64,000 nt of DNA from Lactarius indigo (lineage: Eukaryota > Basidiomycota > Agaricomycetes > Russulales > Russulaceae), in contig JAFKAC010000008.1 of assembly GCA_025766275.1 (NCBI GenBank), forward strand, positions 2,232,001 to 2,296,000. The letters run 5' to 3'. The notes beneath the pieces were generated by a model that was not told the DNA's origin, did no database searches, and saw nothing but the letters and a program-made list of their open reading frames with translations. Positions 21,824-34,755 of this stretch are shown here, in pieces. A program made the position numbers and the translations under genes. Numbering within the stretch: the first letter of the stretch is position 1; each line of letters opens with the position of its first letter.

Positions 21824-23325
21824 CTATGACGTACGTGGTAACGTCGTATCCTGCCTAAGCGCAAGTGGTGATAGATTTGCCTGCGTGCCAGTTGGGTAAG
21901 GCGAGTCGAGCTGTAGATTTGAGCGCGAGCGTGCCAGAACCAGAACCTCGGTGGCGACGTCTGCCCCGTACTGCTCTGCCAATTGGCTGTCGATACCATT
22001 TTTTTTTTATTTCAGTAAGATCGATCGTGACACAGAGGGAGGAAGTGCGCACCTGGCGTAGTTGTCCATGATGACTGCCATCGAGTTCATGCTGAGGCGG
22101 TATGCCTTGGGCATCATACCCTTTCCGAAGCGGTACGTGATGTGGTTCGAGCACAGTAACCCGACGAGGATCACGCCGATCTGGAACGGCACGAGCCCAA
22201 AGACGATCGTGTACCAGCGCCTGAGGACGAAGCGTTCGAATTCCAAGTACGGGCCCTTGCATCCGGGAAGGACGGAGCGCGAGTAGCACACCTGCGAGAC
22301 GGCTGCCTCGACGAAGGGGGAGAAGAATCCGCAGCAGTCGAGCTGGTTCTGTATGCGGAGCCAGTCGTTGATGCCAAAGTCATTGCCCCACTGGTTGTTG
22401 ACCTTGCCGTCGAGGTTGAAGTTACGGCGCTTAAAGGTGAGGTAGCCCGGGATGATGAGGAGGGCGAACCCTATCCAGAGGAAGAAGGTGTACACGGCGA
22501 GGAAGGAGCGGTTGTTGAGGAGGATGCCGGCCCAGCCGATGACGGAGGTGATGATGCCGAAACCAGCAGCGACGGTGGAAACGACGAGCTCGCCGCGGTT
22601 GCCAACCCGGACGATGTCGGCGTGTGCCCAGACATCGAACCACGTGCAAAGAAGGAAGATCATGCTTGCGAGTGAATAAGAAGAGAACTGCCATCAATGG
22701 GGAGATCGACAAAAAAGGCAATCAGCGACTCAATGCGACCATCACTACCCGGGCGGCAACCAGCGGGGGAGGGTAACGACACTCACGAGGAGATTGGAAA
22801 AGAAAAGCGACCACTTGAATTTGTTCCAACGCAGACGAGGACGGGTGCGACCGCCTTCTTTTCCAAAGAGACCACCTTGGACACCGTCGTAGTCGTCGTC
22901 ACCCTCGCCTGGCATGCGTGCCTCGCCGCTGCGAAAAGCCTCGCGCCCTCCACCACGCTTTGGGCCAAGCTGATTGCCCTTCCCTCGGTTCTTGAGGCCG
23001 TTGTAAAGGACGGCATCTGAGAATTTTGTGGGGAGGTAGTTGACGGAGCGGGAGAGGGAAGCCTCTCCTAGGAGCGGTGAGTCTGTGCGGGGCGAGGACG
23101 AGCGCATCGAGAGATTTGATGCAAAGGGAGCATTTGGGGGCTCGAGTTGTGCTTGCATGCTGGAGAGGATGTGTCGTGTGGACGTGGCGGCGGAATAGGC
23201 CGAGTTAGCACTGGAAATGACTGAGGAGGCGCGGCGAGATTGACTGGGCAACGAAAGGATATCAGGAAAAAAAAATAAACGGAACGAAAAACGGGACAAA
23301 ACGGAGATACATACGTGAGGTCCAT
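21824..23325 (-). CDS. Tetraspanin
   Basis: Four exons join in frame (23325-23315, 23243-22787, 22687-22053, 21986-21824) to 421 residues. A long Ser-rich cytoplasmic N-terminus (about 140 residues) precedes four membrane helices. Helices 1-3 are close together, then a large extracellular loop carries the LDCCGF tetraspanin signature and further Cys residues before helix 4 (around FQIGVILVGLLCSNHI). Tetraspanins organise membrane microdomains; fungal members act in polarised growth and appressorium function. The first exon has only 11 nt (MDL plus two bases). The long N-terminal extension separates it from the short PLS1 type. The 3' end faces the phosphoglycerate mutase gene across 372 bp. 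Confidence 0.85.
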
Positions 23326-23738
23326 CTAGAGGAGGCGCATGAAAACGGAAACGTAAAATATGGGCGGAAAGTTGGCGTTGGGTCAGGGCGTCGTTTGGGC
23401 GGTGCACCGTGATGCAAAATTCCCACTCGGGCTTACCGATTCTCGGCCCGTAGGTGGCCTTGATGCGGGCGCTCGACTGTGTGCATTGTAGCTGAGGTAC
23501 GTGGACCACACTCTCTGCATGGTGTTCGAATAAAATACAACTCAAGTACAAGTAGTGAAGAAAGAATGGTGGACGCGATGTACAACGAGGGACTCGAATA
23601 AACCAGGAATAGCACGGACAGCGTGGCATCACTGAGATAAGAATCTTCGGCTCGACGGACCCTCCGACGCACCGGACTAATAATATTCGGGTCACAGTCA
23701 CATTGATACTCCATTAAAGGCAACTACTTTATTGAACT

Positions 23739-25694
23739 CTAAACCGTCTGATCCGCACTGGGACGATGATCCCCTTCGTCCACATCGCACCGTATCGTCT
23801 TTTCGATGCTGATCTCCAGCCTCGACGGATCCGTCTCACTCGTCGGAGACAACGACTCAACTTTCTTAGAACCGTCAGTGGGACTGGGGCGATCCATCAA
23901 ACTCACAGATTGGAATCGGGCCCTTGATCTGGCGCATGAATCGGCAGTATAACAAGAGGGGAACAACACAGGCAGCGCGTGATCGACCTCAATTGGGCCC
24001 ATTTTTCGTTTCCGTATCGAGCGACGACCGTTGAGTGTTGCGAGAAGAGAGTTGGCGTACACTGCAAATATCCTATGTCTTTAACGGGACAAAGCGTTCG
24101 AATGAACGACGCACGTTTACTGATAGCAAAATGCAGTCCAAGGAAAATCAAATTTCGAGGCATGGTCAGCCACTAGACGGATCACGTCAAGCCGTCATGT
24201 CAGCTGTCAAGGATCACGCGGCAGCTTATTGAACGCACGCAAATCATAGAGACGACTGTGGTGACGCTGAAAGCAATTCAATACATTACTTTAATGAAAT
24301 TGAGAGTGGGATATACCAAGTAAGTGCCCCGTTGTTGAATGTATACAACATGATCGTGTCGATAATGTGGTCCATCCTACGTCAGATAAGGATATGATTG
24401 GTTGACCTTTGCGTAGGACGTACTCTCCAAAGCCAGTTCGGCTCATATGGAGGAAATAACACATGGAGGCAGTCACGCCGATGTCGACCGTGCATGCCAT
24501 GCTGAGTCCGAGTGTGAAGACGTACTGCGTCCCGTCAAGTCGTGTCCAAAAACGGTGACTCTAAATGCTTACGCCAAAATTTTCGACAAACAAGTGGAAG
24601 CTTCTTAGCTTTCCCCTGAGAGGAGCGTTCATTTCAGTTGGTTTCATCCGCCCGGCGTCCCAACAGGTATCACTCACATCTCGGTAGTCGACACCAGCGC
24701 AGCACCAAGCCGGGCGCATGAAAGCATGACCTATGCGACACATACTCACATCAGCTGTGCCTTGATCTGATTCAACATTTGTTCCCTCACCAGTGGCGTG
24801 GTGATGTACCAATTGCCCCGGCTCACTAGTGTACTCATCAGCTTCCGTTAGTAGACGCGGACGATGAACGCACGTCGGAAAACCCGGTGAGAAAAGAAGC
24901 TTCAGAGAAATAGCACAATATCAGCGTTGAACTGGTTCGAACTTTTGAGCAATAAAGTATTTGAGTGCGTACAGTTGGGCAAGGAATGTGATGGTAGCCT
25001 GTGATAAATCAAATGATCGCATCGATGCGCCCCGTCAAAGTTAGAACCATGGCAGTCGGAGGTAGAACAGACCCGGTCTTACCGTGAAGGCAACCGTTAG
25101 CTAATTCGCACCAGGAAACGAGAGAGGATCAAGTTGTCATTAGAAAATGAAACGAAAACGATACGAAGGCGCCTACTCCAATAGTTCTATCGGTAGAACG
25201 ATCAGCACAAGAAAGGAGGATGGTGTTCAACGAGGCTTGTACTTACATGGGTATCCTATCCGCAATTGCCTCATTCCCGAAGTTCAGAACGAGATAATCC
25301 CACGTCGAGGCACACATGAGTGCGGCGTGTGTAAGGTCGAGGAACCTATCCGACCACAGTGTCGTCAATGGCGGCTACTAACCGAGCTCCGAGGGGCAAC
25401 GCAGTACGAACAAGATGCCTATGACCTGCGGGGAACGCGCATCTGAGCGAGGGCAGCTACAGATCTGGGCCAGAACGACGACGTACCATGAGCTTTATCC
25501 GCGCCGGGTCCTTCGGGTATAGGCGAAAGTAGAGGAACGTCTGCACGATGGTCATCCCCGATAGTCTGCACGCGGTCCCAATCCAGTCAGTCTGCGAGTC
25601 CAGAATACGGTGATGATGGTTCGCACGCAGTGGAAAGCATGCAGCCGAGGAGGATGGCCCCCAGCGTTGTCTTGATATGCAACAGCTCACCCAT
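23739..25694 (-). CDS. DUF6534 seven-helix membrane protein
   Basis: Multi-exon gene, part of its splicing reconstructed. It opens with MGELLHIKTTLGAILLGCML, the family's TLGA(I/L)L(I/L)G start of helix 1. The MTIVQTFLYFRLYPKDPARI block between helices 1 and 2 follows, then a helix-3 segment ending YLVLNFGNEAIADR. A helix 4/5 region ends FFSHRVFRR, the hallmark DIGVTASMCYFLHMSRTGF comes next, then MDHIIDTIMLYTFNNGALT. It ends with a cytosolic tail containing ANSLLATLNGRRSIR. DUF6534 proteins are greatly expanded in Agaricomycetes, and no molecular role is established; receptor-like function is conjecture. Some middle exons between 24.5 and 25.2 kb remain uncertain, so an internal defect cannot be excluded. 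Confidence 0.75.
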
Positions 25695-26986
25695 AGTGTT
25701 TGGCGTCTCGGGAAGCGAACGTAACGAGAACTTCGGGGGCGGACACCCAATAGCACGGTACGAGGGGAAACGGAAGGCGCCTTGTCCTCAGGGAGGGCTC
25801 GCTTTTAAGAGACTCCAAAAGGGGGATCTGGAGGTGGCGCGGAGAAATCGATGGAACAAGCTGAGGGACCGGTGACCCATCACGCTTAAATTAAACGGCC
25901 AGTGGCCCAATGTAGCGAGACGTGATCGCCAAGAACACAAAAGGCGAAGAACCAGCTGAGCAAGCGGGCAGGTGGATGTTCAGTTGGGCGTTATGACGAA
26001 ACAAAGGTAAGCTCTCACTACCGCCCCACAGGTATCTTCCGATTTGTTGCTACAGTTATTGCGTCCGTTCCGCGTAGAATAGAATTCCCGGAGGGCATGG
26101 GTCCATACAATGCCGAGAGCCGCGCTGTAGCTCCCTGTTCACCAAATCGGAAATATTGACTAGGTCCCATGGCTGAGGGTCAGGGGCAACTGTGATGATC
26201 ATCAGGCTACGTTGGATGCCGTGACCAACAGTTAGAAGCTCTTTCCGTAGTGCGCTCTCAACGTTCTTATGTTGAATGATAGATCACGGGGGTTTGATCT
26301 GGAGCGCGCCCAACGGAACGATGTAGCGCTGCCATGTTATCACGCACCCACCTTTCGGTCGGCGTCAACTTTGACTGTAAGAGGCACCGGAACGTTGCCA
26401 GAGTTCGGAGCCGCGGTCATTTGGAACAAGAAAGTGTGGAACAAATGACAACACAACATGTCGCAAAAGGTTAGATTGCCATGATCGAACCTTAAACATA
26501 ATTTGAAAAAAATAATAACCCCACAAGGCTGGAGGTGTCCAAGCTGTTGTCAGGACGCCTTACCGTAATTTGTGTGGTGCTATACATAGAGCTCTATGGA
26601 CTTCCTCTTGAAACAAAGAGAGAGAATCGGAGTGGGGCCCCGTGTGACAAGGACACTGCGGTACCGATGGGATAAAGACAGGATTGTCGACATCAGGACA
26701 GTGCCAAGTCATGCGATGCAATTGATGCGGGTTTGCACCAAAGTTGTCTCAAATCGAGGGAACAGCTCGGATGAATTCACGGGCTGACCCAACCTGGGCA
26801 CATCTTCACACGGACCATCAACCATCTCGATAATCGCTCCGCCTGATGCTCCTCAGATACAGCGTTCGTCTCGTCTCGCTCAGCATCGGACGAAGACATA
26901 CGGAATCAAAGTGCCATTCGTCGAAACTCGCAGGTGCTATCGCGTAACCCAGCAACTCCAATTCTCGCCTATCTACTACTTGCAGC
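25695..26986. other. Gene-poor stretch
   Basis: Contains the 5' side of the DUF6534 gene and no recognisable coding sequence. The short open frames on both strands lack motifs and do not link by splice sites. Confidence 0.4.
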
Positions 26987-27582
26987 ATGTCCAGCGTGAC
27001 AACCAATCCCTTCGCTCACCATAGTCTCTACGACACGTCAGCACGCTCCCTCGTCGTTTCCCTGAGCCTTGATTTGATTGGGTGACGGTGCAGATGCTCC
27101 CGCCGCGATTGGACCAGTACAGCCAGGCCATCGTGTGCTCTCCGTTCGTCTTCGTGTCGGGCTGCCTCGGCTTCGATCCAAGTACCAACACGTTTGTCGA
27201 AGGTGGCATCGAGGCGCAGGCGACCCAAGCACTGCAAAACCTAAAAAGTGTCGTCGAGGCCAGCGGGAGTGAGGTTGGGAAGATCGTCAAGGTCACGGTG
27301 CGCAAGCGCAAACGCCCATTCTTTTCTATGTACCAAGTCAAGAGATTGACGAACTCGATGACTACTAGGTCTTCTTGAAGGACATGAATGACTTTGCGGC
27401 AGTCAACGCAATCTATGCGCGGTTTTTTGGAACGCATAAGCCCGCCAGGTATGTACGGTGACCATGGCACCTGTGCGACACGGCTTATCTCCATTTACTA
27501 CGAACTTAGGTCGCTAGTCGAGGTGGCTCGCATTCCTCGCGACGGGCTTTTCGAGATTGAGGCTATCGCGTCAGTCGCATGA
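26987..27582 (+). CDS. RidA/YjgF/HMF1 family deaminase, +1 frameshift as sequenced
   Basis: Exons 26987-27023, 27094-27297, 27369-27448 and 27510-27582 rebuild a RidA protein of about 128 residues. The family hydrolyses reactive enamine/imine intermediates from PLP enzymes; fungal members act in cytosol or mitochondria. Visible are NAPAAIGP then YSQAI at the N-terminus, [10 protein letters not shown], the [14 protein letters not shown] helix, and the active-site Arg in [11 protein letters not shown] followed by EIEAIA. Exon 2 has one base too many: the G at 27117 sits between the codons of the invariant Pro-Tyr pair. Without it the whole gene reads in one frame; with it the N-terminal residues and the rest lie in different frames. 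It is a sequencing error, a young pseudogene or a recoded gene. Confidence 0.8.
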
Positions 27583-30268
27583 ATCCTTTATCTTGTCGCG
27601 CAAAAAAAAAAATTGGCCGCGACTCTAACACCGAGTATTTACCGAATCCAGGTTTTGTGATTTCCAGGGTCCTGCCACATCGTGTCGATTGTAGAACCGA
27701 GATCTGAATAGCGAGCCGCTCATTTTATGCGATCGACTTCTCTCGCGAAGACTTTGAAGTTTTACCCGGGATTGGCATCCGTAACCCGTTCTTTGGCTCA
27801 TCCGCCTCTGGGGGAAAGAACATACGGAAACGTTCTAAGTTCCCGAGAGACTCTACAACCCCGTCGATACCAAAGAGCCGAATCGCCTAAGACGGAAGCC
27901 ATTCCGTGATTTCGCGCGGTCTTTCGCACCAGCGAAGCGAAGAGTGTTCTTCACAGAATTCAGGCCCACTGTTGTAGCATTCGATAAGGATAACGACGCG
28001 AACGCTGACCCTTGGGGCCCAACAAGCTGATGACAACATATGATAAAGTGGCGCACGCGTTGGAGCATGGCCCGGGGTCATGCCAGGAGAAGATTCGTCG
28101 CCTCGAAATTGTATTGGTGGTCGGGCCCGTCATTCATGGAAGCTCGGCAGGGAAAAATATGTCGCCTGAGCTTGCGCCTGAGCGGATATGAAGCCACCGA
28201 CCTGAAGACTTAAGCTCGATATTGGCGGATTACGGATTCGAACGCCATATACGAGAGATATGGTACATGCCAACTCTGTGAGATTGCATCGACGTTCCAG
28301 CAGATTAGGTCTGCAGGGACTCTGAACTTCTGGGGTACTAAGTGGATCGGATAAAGCCGGTCTCGGAGGCAGGCATCGAGGCATATCGTCACGATTAGCC
28401 TATACATCCGCTCACCATTCTTCCGTCTGAAAAAACCTCCGGCTGATTCGACTTTCTTCGCGACACTCGTAAAATTACCTCTTTTCGGGAAGACCTTCGC
28501 GCGGCGCCGCTCAGGTCGTTATATCGCACCTAATAAGAAGGTCTCGGATTAGATGCTTCCATTGGGTAGTAGCGAGGTTCAGCGCCCAACCGACCGATTG
28601 CCGATGAGACAGATCCAGGAAGTGACCCAATCACACTGGCAGTTGTGTTTCGAGTATCAGCAAGACGGAACGCGAAAGCTTGAACTAGCGGCCCGAGAGA
28701 CGTTTCATTCAATGTTGAAGCGCTGACGCACAGCATCAACTTGGAATGATGTTCTTGTGATGCGCGGCTCAGCGAGAGGCTCCGAATCGCGGATCCAGAG
28801 GGTCCTCCCCTATATCGCTTGTAGACAACTGGTATACTTGGTTTGATGCTGCGCAAAGTTTACGCCATTCATCTTTGATGGTCAAGTACTGCGGTATTCA
28901 ACCCATCCTGGTTTCCTTGTCTTCGACTTCGCGAAGTTACTATGCTATTAGTACTCAGTCGGTGAGTCACACTTGCTTCGTAGCGCGCTGGTTGTAACTA
29001 TACCCCGGGTCTCCAAATCGTTGAGCCTGGAGGCTTCTCACTGGCGCCTTTTATCGATCGACTCCAACGTCTTGGTTGACGCAAACTCGGAGCGTAACCT
29101 CCCGTTGTGGTATGTCCTAAATTTGGAGGCTTTCTCGACCTAAGTGACGGTAGAAATGTCGCTCCTGGGAACCTCTCAGAGAAACATGAATAATTTCTGC
29201 GCTCTTGTCCGTGCTAGCCCCTCAGGCTTCTGGCCCAATCGTCAGTCTCTGCGTAGCTCGAGGAATTCGTTCACAAATTTGTCGACCCTTCGTGAGTTTG
29301 TTCCATCACCCCTCTCTGCCAGCTATGGCTGCCTCTACGCACAGTTAGCGGGAAAACTGGGACGTTTTATCTCTATGGTGTTGCGTGGTCAAAACAATCG
29401 GCTTTCCAGGTGACGAGGGTCCCTTGTTATTCAGCCAGGCTTAACGCAAGCCACTCGTCACATAGCACATGCCAGCTAATTTGGGCTCTCCGAGTCGTCG
29501 CATCGTAAACCCTCGTCCCGATTATTCTGTAGACCTGACACCATGTCTGTCGCCGTTTCTACAGGCTACAACAGCTCATAACCTATTCAACTTGGCGGGT
29601 CACTGGCAGTAGCTGCGCTCACCGTGCTCTGCCCAATCTACCTCAGTTGCTGGCTTCTCACCACAGTACACCGGTAGTCGTCTTACCCAACAACCTCTAT
29701 CCCCTGCTCTTGAGTTGGTCACTGACAATAGTGAGTACAATCGAGTAGGGTGCCTGTGGCATGCGTCACGACGAGGGTGCTTCGGATGCGGGCTCGCAAT
29801 GTCGGCGTCGGGATTTCGGCGAATTACTTGATTACTACGCAACGCTACAGGGAAATTCCGTGGCAGACTGCTCTAAGCAGGGGTCCCTAAATGGAGATTA
29901 CATCCGACCCTATCGGGGCACATCCCTAAATCGTCATCTGCAACCCGGGACGCTCCATTTTTTCCGGAGTGTCGCCGGACGGTAAGTCCTGTTCTAGGTC
30001 AAGGTATTACTTTGTTAGCTTCCACGCAGGTCATGTCACGGGTGCAGGCTCGCAACCAACCTTCACCTTGAACAAACACTACTTAAAAACAAGTCAAGCG
30101 TACAGTACTTAACTAGTGTAAATTGAATCAGCTACCTCCTTCGGGCTTCTCATACTATCAGTAAAACATATACTGAGACGAAATGGAACCCATTTCGTGC
30201 TTGTCCAGAATTTTTCACACACTAAGGCGTGTCTTTCTGAGCTCAGGCGAGTGCAGACAGTCAGATAG
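27583..30268. other. Gene-poor stretch
   Basis: Only short open frames on both strands, without motif or splice continuity. No transposase, reverse transcriptase or terminal repeat was recognised by eye. Confidence 0.4.
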
Positions 30269-30712
30269 CGGGGTGGTCCGGCAGGAGCACGAGGGGGCCG
30301 TTCTCACCTCGCCGTGAGTTTTCGAGTCGTGAAAACCACCGGGTGTGAGCTGGCCAACCTCACAGCTCCCGGCCCATATTTGTTCCGAGTCCTGAATGGA
30401 TGTCCAGGAGGTATGGTCACCGAGTTTGAGAGGCACCCCGCCGCCCCCGTCATACGTGAACTGCTGAACGCTGGAGCAGTCCCACGGTACCTCACTGTCG
30501 ATCTCGAGCTTAGTTGGAACCAGGAGAGCAGGAGTACGCTACACGTGATTCAGAAAATCGAGCAGCAAATGGCACCGACTCGATTGTCCCAACCTTATGA
30601 TGCTGAAATGAAGGTGTTCTTCTCCTTCCTCTGGGGGTTCGTAGTGAGACACATCCACGTGTGGCGCATTGCAATGGCCAGAGATATCCTACTTCCTGAG
30701 TCCCGAGAGTAA
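30269..30712 (+). CDS. Orphan hypothetical ORF
   Basis: The frame is open from just after a TAG to a TAA at 30710-30712 (about 147 codons, first candidate start GTG at 30314). The composition looks protein-like: mixed hydrophobic and charged residues, an amphipathic segment (RHPAAPVIRELLNAGAVP), an acidic strand (LTVDLELSWN) and an aromatic-rich end (MKVFFSFLWGFVVRHIHVWR). No family recognised. It stands alone in gene-poor DNA and may be one exon of an unresolved gene or a remnant. Confidence 0.35.
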   Translation, partial: RGGPAGARGGRSHLAVSFRVVKTTGCELANLTAPGPYLFRVLNGCPGGMVTEFERHPAAPVIRELLNAGAVPRYLTVDLELSWNQESRSTLHVIQKIEQQMAPTRLSQPYDAEMKVFFSFLWGFVVRHIHVWRIAMARDILLPESRE

Positions 30713-33700
30713 TGGTGAGGCGAGAGACAGTTGGGCGCCGAGTAAGAAAGAGGTAAGGATCGCTAGAAAGGCAGGCATAATTGTACGGGTGCAATGTCTT
30801 ACGAGGACATCCACCAGGAACTTGAAGTTGTCTCGTTCATTTCAAGTTCATATTATATTCAAGCTACGCGTCTAAGCAAGCCCGGTGAGTGACATTGGTC
30901 GACAGATTATTATTCAGGTACAAATCGGGTCAATGAAGATACACTCTCGGTCACATATCATACTGATCATTCATTTCAGATGCGAGAAAGGGACGGAGCG
31001 GGGTACCTCATACGATTGCTAAGCTGCTACGGAACGATTAGAAGGCCCATACTTAAATGAATGCCCACCTGAACGAATGCTGAGTTTTCCAGCGTGCCAC
31101 CAGATGTACCCAAATCTGGGTCCGAACAGAACAAGAGGCTGGATGTGCTGGTGCCTGGGTTGTCTCCCATTTCCTTCATGCATAGCTAGTGGCATTGACG
31201 CATGCATCAGATGATTAGAATGACGGGGGCTCGAGTAATACGGTACTGCATCGTCATATGACAGCTCTGGCGTCGTAGACGCCAGCCGACCTAATATAAA
31301 TGGCATTGATACAGCTGGTTCCACAATGTCCCCATCCGTTTCGAGAACACATCGTGGTTATGGGGCGAAGAAGGGACCAGATTTTATGGACGTGTGGGAT
31401 CATGAAGGCGTGTCGTGGCCTTCGGCAGTTGCCATATATCTACATATGGATCGCTTAGTAATACTATACCATAACTCATGCACGCTGAAGAAGCGAGCGA
31501 AACCATCTTGATTTTTTGAGACAGGAGAGGATAGCTTGCGTTCCGAGGCTCAAGCGTCGTACAACCAAGGGGTATGCAGAATAGGGTTTTGACATCATCT
31601 GCAAGACCCTGTGACATGTACCCCAGACGACGACCCGTTGTGGTGACGAGGTGGGACACGCCTGGCACTCTCTATCTGACCTAGAAATGGTTCGGCCTGG
31701 ATCACTCGACTCTTACTTTTCTTTGGACCATACTCCAACCCCTGAGGGATACACCTAGTCTTCTCTCTCGAATTAGGGGCTAAGGTCGTGCCATTCCCCC
31801 TCTTTGCAATCTTGGTGATTGTCATTCTCGACTGCTATCGTCGAAGTCATACGCTTTCAAGCCTCTCTTTTTACAGCGTATTGGCTGGAAATCCGGTAGT
31901 GGCAAGCATGTGCTCATGCCACAGACATTAATCTGGCAATAATCAAGTCGAACGATGACAGAAACGCAAACATGGTTATTAAGGAGAGCGGATCAGGGAG
32001 ATTTCGGGTGTAAGTCGTAAGAATGTTGGAAAGATGAGGATGAAACTGATGAATCAAGCAGCGGAAACTAGGAAATATTTTTCAAGCCCGCCACTGTTGA
32101 ACTACCAGGGTAGTGGAGTCCATGGTTGGAGGGATCTTGGAATAAGAGACACTTGCAGGTGATTTGGGCTGTCGGCTTGTGATTGCTATCGTCTTGTGAT
32201 TGTCATGATCGGCTTGTGATTGTGTGTACGCATGGTCAGTGCAGGCGCACTTGCACTAGCAGCTCTCTCGTGAACTGGGTCTTTGATCACCGTCTGGCTT
32301 GTGGTCCTTCGGGAAATCTTTGAAATCGATACTATGGGAGCCTCGCAACTGTCAAATATCTGTTACATTTGTTGGAGCCCATTCAGAACTTGTTTGCAGA
32401 CAATTTTGACAAGGTACTTGATAATCTGGGAACTGCTCAAGGGAAAATGGCGTCTATTACAGATCGTTGAAACCTAATTGTCCCTGATAGGAAGAATAGA
32501 AATACTCGATTCGCTCAAAATGTTTTCAACAAATGGGTATGTTTTATGTTTTGGTTACTATCCACTTGGAGACATTTAGAACGCTTTCTTTTCATGTTTT
32601 AACTCGGTTCATAGAAGACGAAGTCGTGAAAGAAATTGTCAACACTGGTCATTTCCCTTGGAGTTTCGACAGTATTTGGGTGAGGTAAAGTGTGGGCATC
32701 ATGCTATTCTGTTGCGCGTTCATGGAAAAGACAGCTTCGTCGAACCTGAAGAGGTGGAGGGCTCTTTAAAGGGGACATTGGTCAAGCTCCGTCTCAAGCT
32801 TTACTATTACTACATCAAAGAACAAAAAGTTCGATTCGTTTGATGCGAGCATTGAGCAAATTGTCGTTTTACAGCCAGTGGGAGCTCGGACATCCTTCCG
32901 TTTGTTTTGTTTTGGATAGTCATGGAAAAGCTCAAATGAAGCTCGACAAATGCCAGCTTTAATGCGCCATCCGCCTTCGCAGACCCAACGATTCCGGTTT
33001 TGTTTTTCTATAAACAACTGGCCACAGTACACGATGTTCGTATTTTACGTCATCTAATACTGTCGACACTTCAAGGGAACTTGCTAGTGTTCAGCGTACA
33101 AGTGAATCATGATATGCCTTCACGATTTACAGCTTCGATTGTCCACAAAAAAATCCGATCAAGCAAGGCAGGCGACGAAGTCGATCTAGTTATATAAGAG
33201 GGTCGATATACATGGCCGGTTCACATGACGATCACCAGTTTACCCCATGCATACAATACAGTACGTAGACTGAGGTCGGCTTCGTGCTTTTGGTAGAGTT
33301 CGGTGGTTTCCGTTATCCAGTTGAGGGTTTGCATCCTAAGCGAGGCGTGGGTATGAGGTCGCGTATCGTTGCCCTAGGCCCCTGGACACCTTGCCGGCAA
33401 ATTGTTCACGTAATCTTCCAGCGCTATCCCAAGCTGTATTGTAAACCACAGATTATGGGGGAAGGCACAAGTTGGGCCTCACCTCACCCTAACAGTGCGG
33501 GTACATCCCTGAATATCCCGCTAGCACGCTGACGCGGGTAGCCTGGGCTGCCGTACGTTGTCGTATTCATGCACGGACAAGAGAAGGTGACACAAAAGTA
33601 GATAGCTCGACCAGAGAAGAAAGACCGTCCAGATATCTTTTCCTTGTTGTTTCGAGGGTCAAAATAGAAGTACGCCACGCAGGCCAGTTCTATCCCTTGC

Positions 33701-34755
33701 GAACGCCGTAGATCCTAGATGATCGAAGGCTGACACTAAAAATGAGCGTCTGTAACGGCCAAGACCAACACTTAGGATGTGCTGGCAGGATCCTTCTTCA
33801 TTGGTACTGGTGTCGCCTACGTCGTTCCTCACACCAGCCAATGCCCTTCGCCTTTCGGGGTGCTCGGCACAAAGTGCGGCATGTCACGTGAATCCTCTTG
33901 CAAGCAATCCTCACCTCATCCTCTCTAGTGGTCCCCTGCGCGTTCTTGTCAGGGTCGCAGTACGGCATTCTGCCTCTGTACGGTACGTTACACGATCCTA
34001 CCATACTGCGTCCACCGCAAGAGCTGACGTCATTTGTAGGTTGGCAATTTTGACAGAGCCAGATTAACGTGCGCGAAATTCTCACCGGACCGGCTGACCT
34101 GGCTCCGTTTCGGACAGGCGCGAGGTCGACTGGTGATGTGATCATAGTCTGTGGGGAACGCGTCAGTTTAACTTTTTGAACTCCCGGGGTGGGTACGGCA
34201 ACTGTGACACAGAAGTGATTGAGATTGAGAGCGTTGTTTAGAACCAGCACCTCAAGTGGAACATCCGCAATCACGGCTACACCCAGAAGCACCCGAAGTC
34301 CGGATTCTATGTATAGCAGCCTGGATGTTCGTCGCGGAGCGCGAAGTCACACCCTATCATAGTCGCCCCGAGGCGATTACCTAAGTTCGGTGGGTCCCCG
34401 ACCCTGCATTACAGTACCTCGGCCAAATGATACTAGGCCAGATGATCGGAGTACAGTGACATCATCCTAGTGGTCAAGTTCACCATTACGATAGTCCAGA
34501 CACGTCGGTGGTATTCCTCGGACACGAAGAACTGAGGCGTCGCTGTGTGAGGGTCATGAGACATGATGCATGATCCGAGTCATGGATGGAGAAGCTACGA
34601 GAAGCTAGAGCGCGCCAGTAAGCCGCCAAGCTCGGTTAGGCACATCGGGAATGATCGGACCGAGGGAGTACCTTGGGGTTAGGGTCAAAAGAGTGACGCG
34701 GTGAGGTCGCGCAAGGAGTGGGTGATACGAACCCTCATCTTTTCCTCTTCTCCCC
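30713..34755. other. Gene-poor stretch
   Basis: No complete gene. 31.9-33.2 kb is AT-rich with three spaced copies of CTTGTGATTG at about 32.17-32.23 kb and short frames that look like decayed coding DNA. On the minus strand near 34.2-34.3 kb a reading with VAVIADVPLEVLVLNN looks like one membrane helix of a lost multi-pass gene. Confidence 0.35.

Noticed and set aside
27583..34755. Intact transposable elements in the gene-poor region
   Set aside because: No reverse transcriptase, integrase, transposase or helicase motif and no terminal repeats were seen in any frame; old decayed elements remain possible.
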